From: a virus
Length of the DNA stretch: 64,000 bases
Direction: 5' to 3' (one strand)
Virus record (IMG/VR): IMGVR_UViG_3300021364_000018
Location: 1 to 64,000 of that record
Shown here: in pieces, positions 35,114 to 43,186 of the stretch
Numbering within the stretch: the first letter of the stretch is position 1
Layout: every line of letters begins with the position of its first letter
The notes under the pieces: model-generated
What the model saw: the letters and a program-made list of their open reading frames with translations, nothing else
What the model was told of the DNA's origin: nothing
Database searches by the model: none
Program-made: the position numbers and the translations under genes

Positions 35114-35377
35114 CTACTCTTTGATATATTGTTTCTTGTTGTTTAGATAATGCAGAACTGCATTCTTCTCGTTGCTTGTTAGATGATTGACACTATTGAA
35201 TCGAGACCAAGGTGTGCCATATGTGACCATCTTATTACCTGCTGTCACAGCGGCATTCCATAGTTCATCATCTTTTGGGAATAGTTTGTTTTCTTCACAT
35301 AGGGTTATGAGTTGTCGCCCTATCTCGACAATTTTTTTGACCTCTTTAGGGTCATCGTAATATGATTTGTAAGTCAT
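35114..35377 (-). CDS. Hypothetical protein
   Basis: 87 aa, helical and basic (DDPKEVKKIVEIGRQLITLC, then NSVNHLTSNEKNAVLHYLNN). Has its own promoter and GGAG. No family recognised. Confidence 0.75.
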   Translation of the reverse strand: MTYKSYYDDPKEVKKIVEIGRQLITLCEENKLFPKDDELWNAAVTAGNKMVTYGTPWSRFNSVNHLTSNEKNAVLHYLNNKKQYIKE

Positions 35378-35407
35378 TATGTTTCTCCGTTAGTTTTGAT
35401 ACTGTTA

Positions 35408-35437
35408 AGTGTATCAAAAAGTGAGACCCATAATCAA
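35408..35437 (-). promoter_or_regulatory. sigma70-like promoter (TTGATT-N18-TACACT)
   Basis: TTGATT at 35437-35432, 18-bp spacer containing CACTTTTTGA, TACACT at 35413-35408. Predicted start near 35401, giving a leader with GGAG for the 87-aa gene. Confidence 0.6.
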
Positions 35438-35443
35438 GTGTTT

Positions 35444-35692
35444 TTAGATATTTTTCTGGAGTTCATTCAGTTCTTCAAGTTTCTTTTGAAGAATCTCTGC
35501 CCTGTTGGGCCAATAGATGTAATCTTTGTCTGAGTCTTTTGCAAGGTTCTCTAACAAAGGTCTAATAAAGTTATCTAATTTTTCAATAACTTCTGTTGCT
35601 GTTGTGGTCTTCTCTACAATCTTTGTGTCTACTGATGCAAGTTCATCAGCGTCCATCGCTGTAAATCCGAAATCGTTGTATTCAATACTCAT
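35444..35692 (-). CDS. Hypothetical protein
   Basis: 82 aa, acidic and helical (DADELASVDTKIVEKTTTAT, then RAEILQKKLEELNELQK). No family recognised. The ATG sits 5 nt after ACTAAATA, a late-promoter-like sequence shared with several genes here. Confidence 0.75.
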   Translation of the reverse strand: MSIEYNDFGFTAMDADELASVDTKIVEKTTTATEVIEKLDNFIRPLLENLAKDSDKDYIYWPNRAEILQKKLEELNELQKNI

Positions 35693-35696
35693 ACTA

Positions 35697-35816
35697 TTAT
35701 TTAGTATGTTTTGGGTAATTATCCCAACGATAAAATTCTTTTCTCTCTGAGTGCCAATACCAACCCTTATGTTTCTGTTCGTTTTGAGGCGTATTAGACT
35801 CGTTGTATTTTGACAT
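35697..35816 (-). CDS. Very small aromatic-rich protein
   Basis: 39 aa (MSKYNESNTPQNEQKHKGWY, then WHSERKEFYRWDNYPKHTK). It overlaps the upstream gene by 23 nt and ends 4 nt before the next ATG. The W/Y/H-rich composition is unlike a random frame. Function unknown. Confidence 0.6.
   Translation of the reverse strand: MSKYNESNTPQNEQKHKGWYWHSERKEFYRWDNYPKHTK
35698..35705 (-). promoter_or_regulatory. Late-promoter-like ACTAAATA
   Basis: ACTAAATA on the minus strand, 5 nt before the ATG at 35692; predicted +1 is the A of the ATG. One mismatch from NATAAATA. Confidence 0.3.
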
Positions 35817-36216
35817 GTCTTTCATATTCTCCATCTCCGTCAACTACGGTCATTGTATATTTGCCGAGTTGAATATCATCAGGTGGCATTAAGAAGAACT
35901 GAGCATCATCATCTTCTTCTACTGCTGACTGAGGATTACAATTAACTTTCGACCAGTAGAGTTTAGGTTCTGCTAGCCACTCGTATGGCATATCTAAGAT
36001 ACTAAACACCATGGTGTCATTTTCATCTTTATATACCTTAACCGACTTCGGTTCGTGATATCTAGTTCCTAGTATTGAACATATTTCTCTAGGAATATTG
36101 ACACGAAAAAACTCGCAGTTAGCGAGTTCTTCGTGGTAATCTTTAATTATGTTTTTAAGATTAACAGTAGTTACCTCTGTATTAGAAGTAACCTCCGTCT
36201 TTGTTATCTTCTTCAT
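35794..36216 (-). CDS. Hypothetical protein
   Basis: 140 aa from the ATG at 36216 (MKKITKTEVTSNTEVTTVNL), overlapping the preceding gene by 35 nt; alternative ATGs lie further upstream. Contains EFFRVNIPREICSILGTRYH-like and YTMTVVDGDGEYERHVKIQ beta segments. Unknown. Confidence 0.7.
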   Translation of the reverse strand: MKKITKTEVTSNTEVTTVNLKNIIKDYHEELANCEFFRVNIPREICSILGTRYHEPKSVKVYKDENDTMVFSILDMPYEWLAEPKLYWSKVNCNPQSAVEEDDDAQFFLMPPDDIQLGKYTMTVVDGDGEYERHVKIQRV

Positions 36217-37387
36217 CATTATCATCTGTTTCAGCGGAAACAAATTCACCACTATCTTGTAGACTAGCGATGAATTCGTCCGTTTGTTGAGTGAATGAAC
36301 TAATCATAGTCGCCTTAGGAGATGACACTGATACATCGAAACCTAGTTCAGTTGCCGCCTCAGCGATTTGTTTCTTAGTCATTGATTTTAATTCTGATTC
36401 GGAAGGTATAGTTATCTCTTCATACTCTTCTTCTGGTTGAGGTGTTTCTTCGATAACTTTTACTTTGTCGGTCTTTAATACTTGTTTATTTTCTGCTGTG
36501 ACTTGACCGTCTGAGATTTTAGGTAATGAAGGTGTTGACTCTGTATCTTCTTCTGCAACTTTAAGTTCAGGTACAGCATCATAGTCTTCATCATCGATTT
36601 CTAATTCAGCAGCCATCTTCATCTGTTCATCGAGAACATTAGCTACTTCTTCTTGGAATTCTTTTGTGCCTTTCGCATCTTCTGGCACTTCTAGTTCTGT
36701 TGTCTTAGTCTCTGCTTCCCATTCTGAAAATGATTTTTTAGTTTCTTCAACTTTCTCTAAAAACTCTTCATCATCTGAAATTTTAGGTTCAGGATTTAAT
36801 GCCCTTGCCATTTCAAAAGCACGACTCTTAGGTTTATTTAATGGTGCAGGTGCAATGTTATCTTTCTCTACTGATACAATGCTATCAACCTCTGCCTGTT
36901 CTTCTGCTGTTAACTCTCTTTGAACTTGACCTTGTTTTAACCCTACTACGCCATCGCCGTCTAAGTCCATGCTAATGCCATGTGACTTTAACACTGCTTC
37001 CATTTGAGCTACTCTGTCTTGGGTTGCCTTTCTTAATTGTCTTTCGTCTGAAAGTTTTTGATTAAAAGCATTTTCTCTCTTAGCAAGTTCAATTTGTTTT
37101 TGTTCTTGTTCTTCAATCAACAATTCTTGCAATCTCTTCTGCTCTCTTTCCATCATAGAACGATAGTCGATTGTCGCCTTGTTGACCTCATCTCTTAACA
37201 TTACTAATGCTTCAAGGTCAGTAGATTTAATTAGACCTGCTTTTAATTGTTGTTCAAGCAATACAGATATTACTTGTAGACTGTTGGGTGAAATTGACGC
37301 CTGGTAAGTTTGAATACGCTCTCGTATTCTTTCTGATTCTGATTTCTCAGTAGTCACTTCACTTGCGAATGTTGGTTGTTCTGCCAT
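36182..37387 (-). CDS. Coiled-coil acidic protein with C-terminal SAP/HeH-like segment
   Basis: 401 aa. Residues 60-140 are a coiled coil (EQKQIELAKRENAFNQKLSD). DLDGDGVVG near 143 resembles an EF-hand loop. A very acidic linker (residues 190-330) leads to SELKSMTKKQIAEAATELGF near 340, a helix-extension-helix pattern seen in SAP/HeH DNA-binding domains. Similar proteins are carried by marine T4-like phages. Function unknown. Confidence 0.78.
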   Translation of the reverse strand: MAEQPTFASEVTTEKSESERIRERIQTYQASISPNSLQVISVLLEQQLKAGLIKSTDLEALVMLRDEVNKATIDYRSMMEREQKRLQELLIEEQEQKQIELAKRENAFNQKLSDERQLRKATQDRVAQMEAVLKSHGISMDLDGDGVVGLKQGQVQRELTAEEQAEVDSIVSVEKDNIAPAPLNKPKSRAFEMARALNPEPKISDDEEFLEKVEETKKSFSEWEAETKTTELEVPEDAKGTKEFQEEVANVLDEQMKMAAELEIDDEDYDAVPELKVAEEDTESTPSLPKISDGQVTAENKQVLKTDKVKVIEETPQPEEEYEEITIPSESELKSMTKKQIAEAATELGFDVSVSSPKATMISSFTQQTDEFIASLQDSGEFVSAETDDNDEEDNKDGGYF

Positions 37388-37494
37388 TATATTAATACTC
37401 CATGGAGTCGGACTCTGCTAGAAAGTTTACACATAGGAAAGTGTATAACCTTTCCCTTTTATTATGTATAGCATCTGCCGACAATAATATTTAT
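37388..37494 (-). promoter_or_regulatory. Leader of the 401-aa gene
   Basis: A GATAAATA motif at 37495-37488 (overlapping the upstream stop) could be a late promoter, giving a leader of about 95 nt. The leader contains a 6-bp hairpin GGAAAG/CTTTCC and the palindrome ACTCCATGGAGT just before the start. No Shine-Dalgarno other than GGAG in that palindrome, which could be masked. Confidence 0.4.
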
Positions 37495-38010
37495 CTAAAA
37501 TTGAGCATCAGGAAACGCTTTTTGTGCAATTTCTTTACTCAGGTTTTTGAATGGATTTACCTTGTCTTTAACAAGTTCCATAAGTTCTGCCTCTTTGGCA
37601 GGTATACTTTCTAACATTTCAATCCACATTGTCTCTCTACGAGTCTTAGGGATTTGTTCTGTCACAAAGTATTTAAACTTTCTAAATTCAAATCTTAATG
37701 CTGATTCAGTTAAATCACTTGCTGGTGCATCATTAGATTTATAAGGTGTTTTACCTGCAGGCAAGGTTGATTTAATGTGGTCACTAAACAACCATTGCAA
37801 TACAGATTGAACTGCACCGTTGTTTTTATTAAATGCTTGTAGACCATTTACTGCATGGTCTTCATTTTCAGCGGCAACTAATTCTGCTTGGCATAGTATT
37901 TCATACACATCAGCATTCTTCATAAGCTTCTCTCGCTTAGTGATTAGTTCCATTTTTGGTTTATTAGGGGCGCCCTTAGGTCTGCCTCTTCCTCTTTTCT
38001 TTTCTGTCAT
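37495..38010 (-). CDS. AT-hook-type conserved protein
   Basis: 171 aa. The N-terminus KKRGRGRPKGAPNKPK is an AT-hook (R-G-R-P core), predicted to bind AT-rich minor grooves. The rest (NNGAVQSVLQWLFSDHIKST, then IPAKEAELMELVKDKVNPFK) is conserved-looking in marine T4-like phages. It overlaps the RNase H gene by 4 nt, suggesting a DNA replication or transcription role. Confidence 0.78.
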   Translation of the reverse strand: MTEKKRGRGRPKGAPNKPKMELITKREKLMKNADVYEILCQAELVAAENEDHAVNGLQAFNKNNGAVQSVLQWLFSDHIKSTLPAGKTPYKSNDAPASDLTESALRFEFRKFKYFVTEQIPKTRRETMWIEMLESIPAKEAELMELVKDKVNPFKNLSKEIAQKAFPDAQF

Positions 38011-38843
38011 AACGAAAAATCTCCAATGTTATCTAGTAATTGATTAAGTCGATGAGTTCTGAGATAGTCGAATACTTTCCCTTTGACTGGTTCTGTTTGA
38101 GAATATTCACTGAGAATTGCATCTTCTATTTTTTCAGGTATCATATCTAGGTCAATCAAGTTTTGATTTCTTAAATAATTACGATAGTATTTATCATCAT
38201 TTTCAATACTAATCCTGAGATATTTTTCTAATACAGGTTTTCTCAAAGGTGTTTGTCTGATACCCAAATCTAAACAATCATCATTAGATAAGATATTAGG
38301 TATGCCATCTGACTTATCACCTTTTAGAATATGCTCTTTCAAAAACATATCTGGTTCATCACAATCAACAAACTTATTTAGATTAGGTGACCATTGTTTC
38401 ACATAGTCATACTTCTGTAATTGTTGAAAGTCTTTATCACCAGACACAATCAATACTGATTCTTTTGAGTGTTTAGTTAACACTGCAATGATATCATCTG
38501 CTTCACAATTCTCAACATACATGTATCTGTATGGGAAGTTCTCTTTGATTTCCATTTTAACTTCATGTAATGTATCAAAGATTAACTGCCAATCTTTATC
38601 ATCTGCCTCTCTACTCTTTTTACGATTCGCCTTATATAAGGGAAAGAAATCTTTACGCCATGGGTTTGATGCATCGGTGCATAATACCATCTCGCCGTAA
38701 TCAGAAGCATATCTCTTCTGATAGTTTCTGAGTGAGTTAAGAATCATATGTCTTAACATGTTCTCGTTTATTTCGCCATCGTTTGATTTGATTTGTGCCA
38801 TCAGACCAGCGATAACAGTTTGAGTAAAGTCAATTAATATCAT
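38007..38843 (-). CDS. rnh: RNase H / 5'-3' exonuclease (T4 rnh-like)
   Basis: 278 aa (T4 305 aa). FEN-like active-site acidic residues are present: LIDFTQT at the start, CTDASNPWRKDFFPLYKANR near residue 55, VENCEADDIIAVL near 107, and VSGDKDFQQL near 132. KGDKSDGIPNIL is the helix-hairpin-helix region. The enzyme removes RNA primers behind the fork. A TATACT lies 7 nt before the ATG. Confidence 0.93.
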   Translation of the reverse strand: MILIDFTQTVIAGLMAQIKSNDGEINENMLRHMILNSLRNYQKRYASDYGEMVLCTDASNPWRKDFFPLYKANRKKSREADDKDWQLIFDTLHEVKMEIKENFPYRYMYVENCEADDIIAVLTKHSKESVLIVSGDKDFQQLQKYDYVKQWSPNLNKFVDCDEPDMFLKEHILKGDKSDGIPNILSNDDCLDLGIRQTPLRKPVLEKYLRISIENDDKYYRNYLRNQNLIDLDMIPEKIEDAILSEYSQTEPVKGKVFDYLRTHRLNQLLDNIGDFSL

Positions 38844-38849
38844 GCGACC

Positions 38850-38879
38850 AGTATAACAGAAAATGTATGTTATTGTCTA
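38850..38879 (-). promoter_or_regulatory. sigma70-like promoter for RNase H
   Basis: TAGACA at 38879-38874, 18-bp spacer, TATACT at 38855-38850. Predicted +1 is the A of the ATG at 38843, so the mRNA may be leaderless. Confidence 0.6.
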
Positions 38880-39308
38880 GTGAGTTTTTCTACCCTTAGT
38901 TTCTTCAATAATCTTCATTCGTTTTTCTCTTGCTTTTCTCATCTTAGTATTCAATCTTTTCATGGCAGTCTCTTGGTCCCATTTTGCCTGATTCTTCTGA
39001 ATGTAGATATCGCAACCTTCGATTATTGATTCAATAAATTTTATAAACTTTTTCTTTTGAGGTTTAGTCATGTAATTATAACCCTCGATTAAATCCGGGT
39101 CATCTGATGTGAGTTCTTCGAGTAGAGGTTTATATTCTTCTCTACACATATCGACTAACTTAGGTTTGAATTCAATCTGACCCAAGTATTTGTCCATTTT
39201 AAAATTTGATTTGTAATTATTAGATAAGAACTTATCTATTTGGTGCTCGACTTCCCCCAACGCATGGTTGACTTTCTTTCGCATCGCTTCTTTAATTGGG
39301 TTCGCCAT
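38877..39308 (-). CDS. Hypothetical helical protein
   Basis: 143 aa, highly charged and helical (NHALGEVEHQIDKFLSNNYK, then MKRLNTKMRKAREKRMKII). Basic C-terminus. No family recognised. It is followed by the RNase H promoter, and a TATACT lies just before its own start. Confidence 0.75.
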   Translation of the reverse strand: MANPIKEAMRKKVNHALGEVEHQIDKFLSNNYKSNFKMDKYLGQIEFKPKLVDMCREEYKPLLEELTSDDPDLIEGYNYMTKPQKKKFIKFIESIIEGCDIYIQKNQAKWDQETAMKRLNTKMRKAREKRMKIIEETKGRKTH

Positions 39309-39314
39309 ATCATT

Positions 39315-40019
39315 TTAGTATACCAGGTTTACATTCCCTGCTACACTTATCCTAATTTTACCTTCTTCATAAAATGAATAAACTGTATGCCTTAACCAAC
39401 TAGGGAACATTATAATATCACCTCTACTTGGTACATGGTTGAAGAGTTGCCAGTTAAAGAAGTTTGCCTCACCGTATGACAATTCAATCATACCTGCAAT
39501 TGCTCTTTGGTCGATACCGCCTTTAGAACGATTATCGTATTCATTATCCTGTATCTCTTCTACAGTCATATTCTCTAAATCATTTCGGGTATATATAACA
39601 AACGAGAACGCACCGTCATGTTGATGAGGTGGATTGAACTCTCTTGCCTCTTGTATGTTTGACCAAAGCGAAGTCAATTCATACATGTTATATGTGTTAG
39701 GTTGATTCTTTGTCTGTTCGATAGGCGACATTCCTTCTGTAAAACTTGTAGTAATACCTGTCATTTGATTTACAGTATTATGATAGTGTGCTACATGTTC
39801 TAGCATATGATTTCTGCAATCTTTAGAGATGACATCAATCAGATGTGTTTGTTTTTTAATACGACCTGCAAGTTGACCACTAGCATCGAATTCAGGTTTG
39901 CCACCGTTCTCTTCGATACGAGCATCTAACTCTTCAATACATTCTTCTGCAACCTTATTAATATAGACTGGCGGCCCAAAAGGAAATACTACAGGATTAT
40001 ATTCTTCATTCTGATTCAT
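39315..40019 (-). CDS. 2OG-Fe(II) oxygenase (2OG-FeII_Oxy_5-like)
   Basis: 234 aa. FNPPHQHDGAFSFVIYTRND near residue 137 holds the first His and the Asp of the H-x-D, and GDIIMFPSWLRHTVYSFYEE near 205 holds the distal His; KIRISVAGNV supplies the Arg for 2-oxoglutarate. It shares the fold of the oxygenase at 49765-50535. Overlaps the next gene by 14 nt. Substrate unknown. Confidence 0.85.
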   Translation of the reverse strand: MNQNEEYNPVVFPFGPPVYINKVAEECIEELDARIEENGGKPEFDASGQLAGRIKKQTHLIDVISKDCRNHMLEHVAHYHNTVNQMTGITTSFTEGMSPIEQTKNQPNTYNMYELTSLWSNIQEAREFNPPHQHDGAFSFVIYTRNDLENMTVEEIQDNEYDNRSKGGIDQRAIAGMIELSYGEANFFNWQLFNHVPSRGDIIMFPSWLRHTVYSFYEEGKIRISVAGNVNLVY

Positions 40020-40344
40020 TGTGTAACCTCACAAAATATTCGGCATCAATTACGACTAAGGGTTTCTTACGATTCTTTTTTATTACTACAAGAGGTTCGT
40101 ACCCTTTACAGTTTGATTCTGCCTGTTCGTATGCCGACCATACATTAACTTTCTCTTGATTCTTACATTCTACACTATAAGGGAAGACCTGTCTAGATTG
40201 TTTTCCCATTATGATATCTTCACCACTAGACCCCATTGGTCTAGATTCTAAATCTTCTTCGTCTAAGTGTAGATGTTCAATTAACTTTTGCACAACCCAT
40301 TTCTGTAGATTGCGACCTTTTGCTTTCGCACTTGATGTTTTCAT
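40006..40344 (-). CDS. Putative small PD-(D/E)XK nuclease
   Basis: 112 aa. GRNLQKWVVQKLIEHLHLDE is a helix start as in Holliday-junction-resolvase-like proteins. MGSSGEDIIM and FPYSVECKNQEKVNVWSAYE give the D ... E-x-K catalytic pattern, and KNRKKPLVVIDAEYFVRL closes the fold. Archaeal-type Hjc or restriction-like nucleases have this layout. Activity is inferred from motifs only. Confidence 0.75.
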   Translation of the reverse strand: MKTSSAKAKGRNLQKWVVQKLIEHLHLDEEDLESRPMGSSGEDIIMGKQSRQVFPYSVECKNQEKVNVWSAYEQAESNCKGYEPLVVIKKNRKKPLVVIDAEYFVRLHNESE

Positions 40345-40345
40345 A

Positions 40346-40723
40346 TTATAATTCTACTGCAAATATTTTACTTTTATCGACCTCGACTTGTTCTAAATCA
40401 AAATTAATACTGACACCACAACCACATGAATCTTTTTCTTTAGGGTTGTGAAACTTGAATACTTCGTTTAAACCTTCTTTCACAAAATCGAGTGTCATTC
40501 CATTTATATATGGTACACTGATTTTATTTACTACGAATTTTAATTGACCGAAGTCTATGATGATGTCATCTGACTCAGCAACATCGCTAGAGTCAAACAC
40601 ATATTCAAAACCAGCACAACCACCACCAGTAATACCCAGCCTAATATAATTGAATTTCTCTTTCTCTTTTTTTCTAAGTAATTCAACAATCGCTTCATCG
40701 GTTATATCAATTAAATTGTCCAT
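40346..40723 (-). CDS. A-type Fe-S cluster carrier (HesB/IscA/ErpA-like)
   Basis: 125 aa. I use the ATG at 40723 (MDNLIDITDEAIVELLRKKE); the TTG codon before it is not needed. The three cluster-binding cysteines are in LGITGGGCAGFEY near residue 36 and KDSCGCGVSINF near 106. Such carriers deliver Fe-S clusters to apoproteins; phage copies are known in marine myoviruses. A CATAAATA late motif lies 4 nt upstream. Confidence 0.9.
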   Translation of the reverse strand: MDNLIDITDEAIVELLRKKEKEKFNYIRLGITGGGCAGFEYVFDSSDVAESDDIIIDFGQLKFVVNKISVPYINGMTLDFVKEGLNEVFKFHNPKEKDSCGCGVSINFDLEQVEVDKSKIFAVEL

Positions 40724-40727
40724 CAAT

Positions 40728-40735
40728 TATTTATG
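40728..40735 (-). promoter_or_regulatory. Late-promoter-like CATAAATA
   Basis: CATAAATA on the minus strand, 4 nt before the ATG at 40723; it overlaps the stop of the carbamoyltransferase C-terminal gene. Confidence 0.35.
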
Positions 40736-41384
40736 AAGGTGGTAAAGGTTTATCGTCTCCATCTGTTGAAGTTGCAGGTTTAAATCCTGGAATATATTTT
40801 GTTTTATCTCGTATACAATCGTAAGGGACATGAATCTCTTGGTCTTCTGGAATATATAAATGATTAATCATAGAACGATTACAGGTGTCAATGGCATCAT
40901 AGACTGTTTCACATATTGCTTCGCCACCTAGATTAAATGATGTATTAAATAATATTGGTACACCTGTTCTCTCATAAAAACCTTTAATGAGATTATAATA
41001 ATTTTTATTCTGTTCTTCGGTCACTGTTTGAATTCGACAAGTGTTGTCGGCATGAACAAGTGTAGGAATATCTTTGAGTGCCTTAGGTTTACACTGAATG
41101 GCAAACGACATCCAAGGCGATTCAGGTAATTGCAACATGTCAAAGTATTCTTCTGCATGTTCTAACATAACAGTGCAAGCAAATGGTCGATAGGACTCTC
41201 TCTTCTTTACATCATTGACAATTGCTTTGGCATTGTGATGTCTAGGGTCAAATAATATAGAACGATTACCTAGAGCACGAGGACCCCATTCAGAATGATT
41301 CTGAAAGATTGCGACAATCTGTTCGTTGTCAATAATTTCATCAAGAATTGAATCTTGGTCTCTATGAATATTAGTTGTTAGCAT
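40731..41384 (-). CDS. Carbamoyltransferase, C-terminal domain as a separate gene
   Basis: 217 aa. AIFQNHSEWGPRALGNRSIL followed by FDPRHHNAKAIVNDVKKRES and RPFACTVM matches the C-terminal domain of NodU/CmcH carbamoyltransferases, and PILFNTSFNLGGEAICETVY completes it. The ATG at 41384 has GGAG eight bases upstream, within the end of the N-terminal domain gene (14-nt overlap), so it is made as its own polypeptide. The pair would O-carbamoylate a sugar using carbamoyl phosphate and ATP. Confidence 0.85.
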   Translation of the reverse strand: MLTTNIHRDQDSILDEIIDNEQIVAIFQNHSEWGPRALGNRSILFDPRHHNAKAIVNDVKKRESYRPFACTVMLEHAEEYFDMLQLPESPWMSFAIQCKPKALKDIPTLVHADNTCRIQTVTEEQNKNYYNLIKGFYERTGVPILFNTSFNLGGEAICETVYDAIDTCNRSMINHLYIPEDQEIHVPYDCIRDKTKYIPGFKPATSTDGDDKPLPPS

Positions 41385-42546
41385 GATTTCTCCAATAATC
41401 TAAAGCGACACCAACCGCAGTGCCACCGTCATGTGGGATAGGGTCAACAAAAAATTGCACATCAGGAAATGCCTGTAGATACTTATAGTTGTTGGTGCAG
41501 TTCAATGAATACCCACCTGAGAGAACTACATTCTTACAATCAGGTACCATATCAAGTGCCTTCTGTATGATTTCTTTACTATGTTCAAGAGCAGCAAGTT
41601 CAAGTCTTTGTGCTTCTGTATGTTTAGTAAAGACTTTCGGATGGGCGCCACCATATGATGCCATACCCATAACTTTACCTGACGCTCTTCCCATTTTATC
41701 ACACCCTAATGCATAAGACATTTGTGAGAAGTTCATACCCATTGAAGGCATTGATGTCAGGACGACTGGCACACCATCTCTCTCATAGACTTCATCTGTA
41801 TAACACATAAAGGCATCTTCACCAAATGCATCTAAATCAAAATGCATTGAGTGAGAGAATCTCTGATTTGATAATCTTTTCCAAATAGGTGTGACTTGTT
41901 TGTCTTTGTAATGCCAAATGGTTTCAATTTCTTGATACATAGGGAACTCATCAAAGTAAGTTTGTGCTCCCCCACCGTCCCAGGCGATAACAATTGCCTC
42001 ATCGTAAGGTGATAAATGCGACCCACAGACAGCATGATAATAATGATGGTGACGAATATCAAAATGATAATTCTCAACTTCTACTTGTCTTGCAATTGCC
42101 TGATTAATGTGGTCGTCTTCGTCAACAAAGGTATGATTATCATCAAACACACTATCACCAAAGGCCTTTCTTATCTCTTCGATTCGTTTAAGAGTAAGTT
42201 GTGCTGATGAAAACTCCTGAGTTAATTCTTTTTGTAAGAGTCTATCTTTGTAAACTCTATCTTTAAACTTGACTTGAAAATCTCTACGGTCAAACGAGGC
42301 TAACGCCAGAGCGCTAGGTTTGTGTAACTGTTTGTGGTCTATTGCCAGTAAGGCAAAATTTTGATAGGAGTCAAGACCTTCGTTCTCATGGGTATCAAAC
42401 CCAGCATCGTCAATCGGTGAGAAATGTTTTTGTCTACGGCATCGTTCTTCTTCGTAAACATTTAAAACTTCACCTGATTTCCTATCAATACATGCGACTG
42501 ATGTATCGTGTGATTGGTTCACGCCCAATATAATATTGTCATTCAT
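41371..42546 (-). CDS. Carbamoyltransferase, N-terminal (Kae1-like) domain as a separate gene
   Basis: 391 aa. IILGVNQSHDTSVACIDRKS at the start, YEEERCRRQKHFSP, then FDIRHHHYYHAVCGSHLSPY with metal-binding His, and VVLSGGYSLNCTNNYK near 350 match the N-terminal domain of NodU-family carbamoyltransferases. Normally this is one protein of about 550-600 aa with the next gene's domain. The last residues HANN lie where the linker would be. There is an in-frame stop, not a frameshift, and the downstream start has its own Shine-Dalgarno. Confidence 0.85.
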   Translation of the reverse strand: MNDNIILGVNQSHDTSVACIDRKSGEVLNVYEEERCRRQKHFSPIDDAGFDTHENEGLDSYQNFALLAIDHKQLHKPSALALASFDRRDFQVKFKDRVYKDRLLQKELTQEFSSAQLTLKRIEEIRKAFGDSVFDDNHTFVDEDDHINQAIARQVEVENYHFDIRHHHYYHAVCGSHLSPYDEAIVIAWDGGGAQTYFDEFPMYQEIETIWHYKDKQVTPIWKRLSNQRFSHSMHFDLDAFGEDAFMCYTDEVYERDGVPVVLTSMPSMGMNFSQMSYALGCDKMGRASGKVMGMASYGGAHPKVFTKHTEAQRLELAALEHSKEIIQKALDMVPDCKNVVLSGGYSLNCTNNYKYLQAFPDVQFFVDPIPHDGGTAVGVALDYWRNHANN

Positions 42547-42569
42547 AATAATCCTGAATTGTAAAATAC

Positions 42570-42746
42570 TTATTTAGTAATATTTTTATAGTTATCAATT
42601 AATTGTTTTGAGGTTACCAGACCTCTATCGAGTAAATCGTATAATAAATCAGACTGACCTGTTCTGGCACCGACATAATAACCGTACCAATACGACCCAC
42701 CGGCACATACTGAAATAAAAATGATGTGTATTAAATATAAATCCAT
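42570..42746 (-). CDS. Small membrane protein
   Basis: 58 aa with a hydrophobic N-terminal helix (LYLIHIIFISVCAGGSYWYG) and a soluble tail (SDLLYDLLDRGLVTSKQL). The tail resembles short helix-turn phage motifs. Its ATG directly follows the upstream stop (TAA-ATG). Function unknown. Confidence 0.68.
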   Translation of the reverse strand: MDLYLIHIIFISVCAGGSYWYGYYVGARTGQSDLLYDLLDRGLVTSKQLIDNYKNITK

Positions 42747-42908
42747 TTATTTGTCCTCGTTGTATTTATTGCGAACAATAGGACTACGAAAAGAAATATA
42801 ATTACCAGTTAAAACTGCGTAGATACCTCCAACGAGAGTAATCCAGAACATGAGAGTGAACCCATACTTAAAGATGGAAAAGGGTAACATAAAAATTTCA
42901 TATAACAT
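42747..42908 (-). CDS. Small membrane protein
   Basis: 53 aa from the ATG at 42908 (MLYEIFMLPFSIFKYGFTLM), chosen for AGGAG 7 nt upstream. One or two hydrophobic helices (MFWITLVGGIYAVLTG). Basic C-terminus. Function unknown. Confidence 0.72.
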   Translation of the reverse strand: MLYEIFMLPFSIFKYGFTLMFWITLVGGIYAVLTGNYISFRSPIVRNKYNEDK

Positions 42909-42926
42909 AGCGTCTCCTATAAACCT

Positions 42927-43001
42927 GGCAGGGAGGGATTGCACACATCAATCGTATAATGCTTGTGGATTTTGTGATATTTAATCCCTTTATCCCTTGC
43001 C
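42927..43001 (-). other. Inverted repeat that may fold as leader RNA
   Basis: On the minus strand GGCAAGGG (43001-42994) and GGGATT (42988-42983) pair with AATCCC and CCCTGCC at 42940-42927, with one bulge and a short internal loop, closing an apical region of about 42 nt. It lies upstream of the 53-aa gene. No U tract follows. A structured leader is possible. Confidence 0.4.
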
Positions 43002-43035
43002 CGAGCTCATTCGCCCCTATTATTTAAAATCAACT

Positions 43036-43051
43036 ACCAGTATACACTGGT
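43036..43051 (-). other. Short hairpin after the 38-aa gene
   Basis: Perfect 6-bp stem ACCAGT/ACTGGT with a 4-nt loop, 19 nt downstream of the stop at 43070. Only TTGATTTT follows on the minus strand, so termination is uncertain. Confidence 0.4.
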
Positions 43052-43069
43052 CTGCGACATACGACAACC

Positions 43070-43186
43070 CTATTCCCAAGGTAATTTGTGGTATTTACCG
43101 CTTTTGCTTTCACCATAACAGTGTGCTGAACCCCATGCGAAGACACCTGCAACGCAAAGGGCAATGATTTGTGTAAATATTTCCAT
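43070..43186 (-). CDS. Very small secreted or membrane protein
   Basis: 38 aa (MEIFTQIIALCVAGVFAWGS, then AHCYGESKSGKYHKLPWE) with AAGGAG 8 nt before the ATG and directly following the upstream stop. The hydrophobic N-terminus could be an anchor or signal. Function unknown. Confidence 0.65.
   Translation of the reverse strand: MEIFTQIIALCVAGVFAWGSAHCYGESKSGKYHKLPWE

Noticed and set aside
41371-41384. Frameshift or sequencing error in the carbamoyltransferase
   Set aside because: The second gene has its own ATG with GGAG at the right distance, and the break is at a domain boundary, so separate translation is simpler. A raw-read check is still suggested in the findings.
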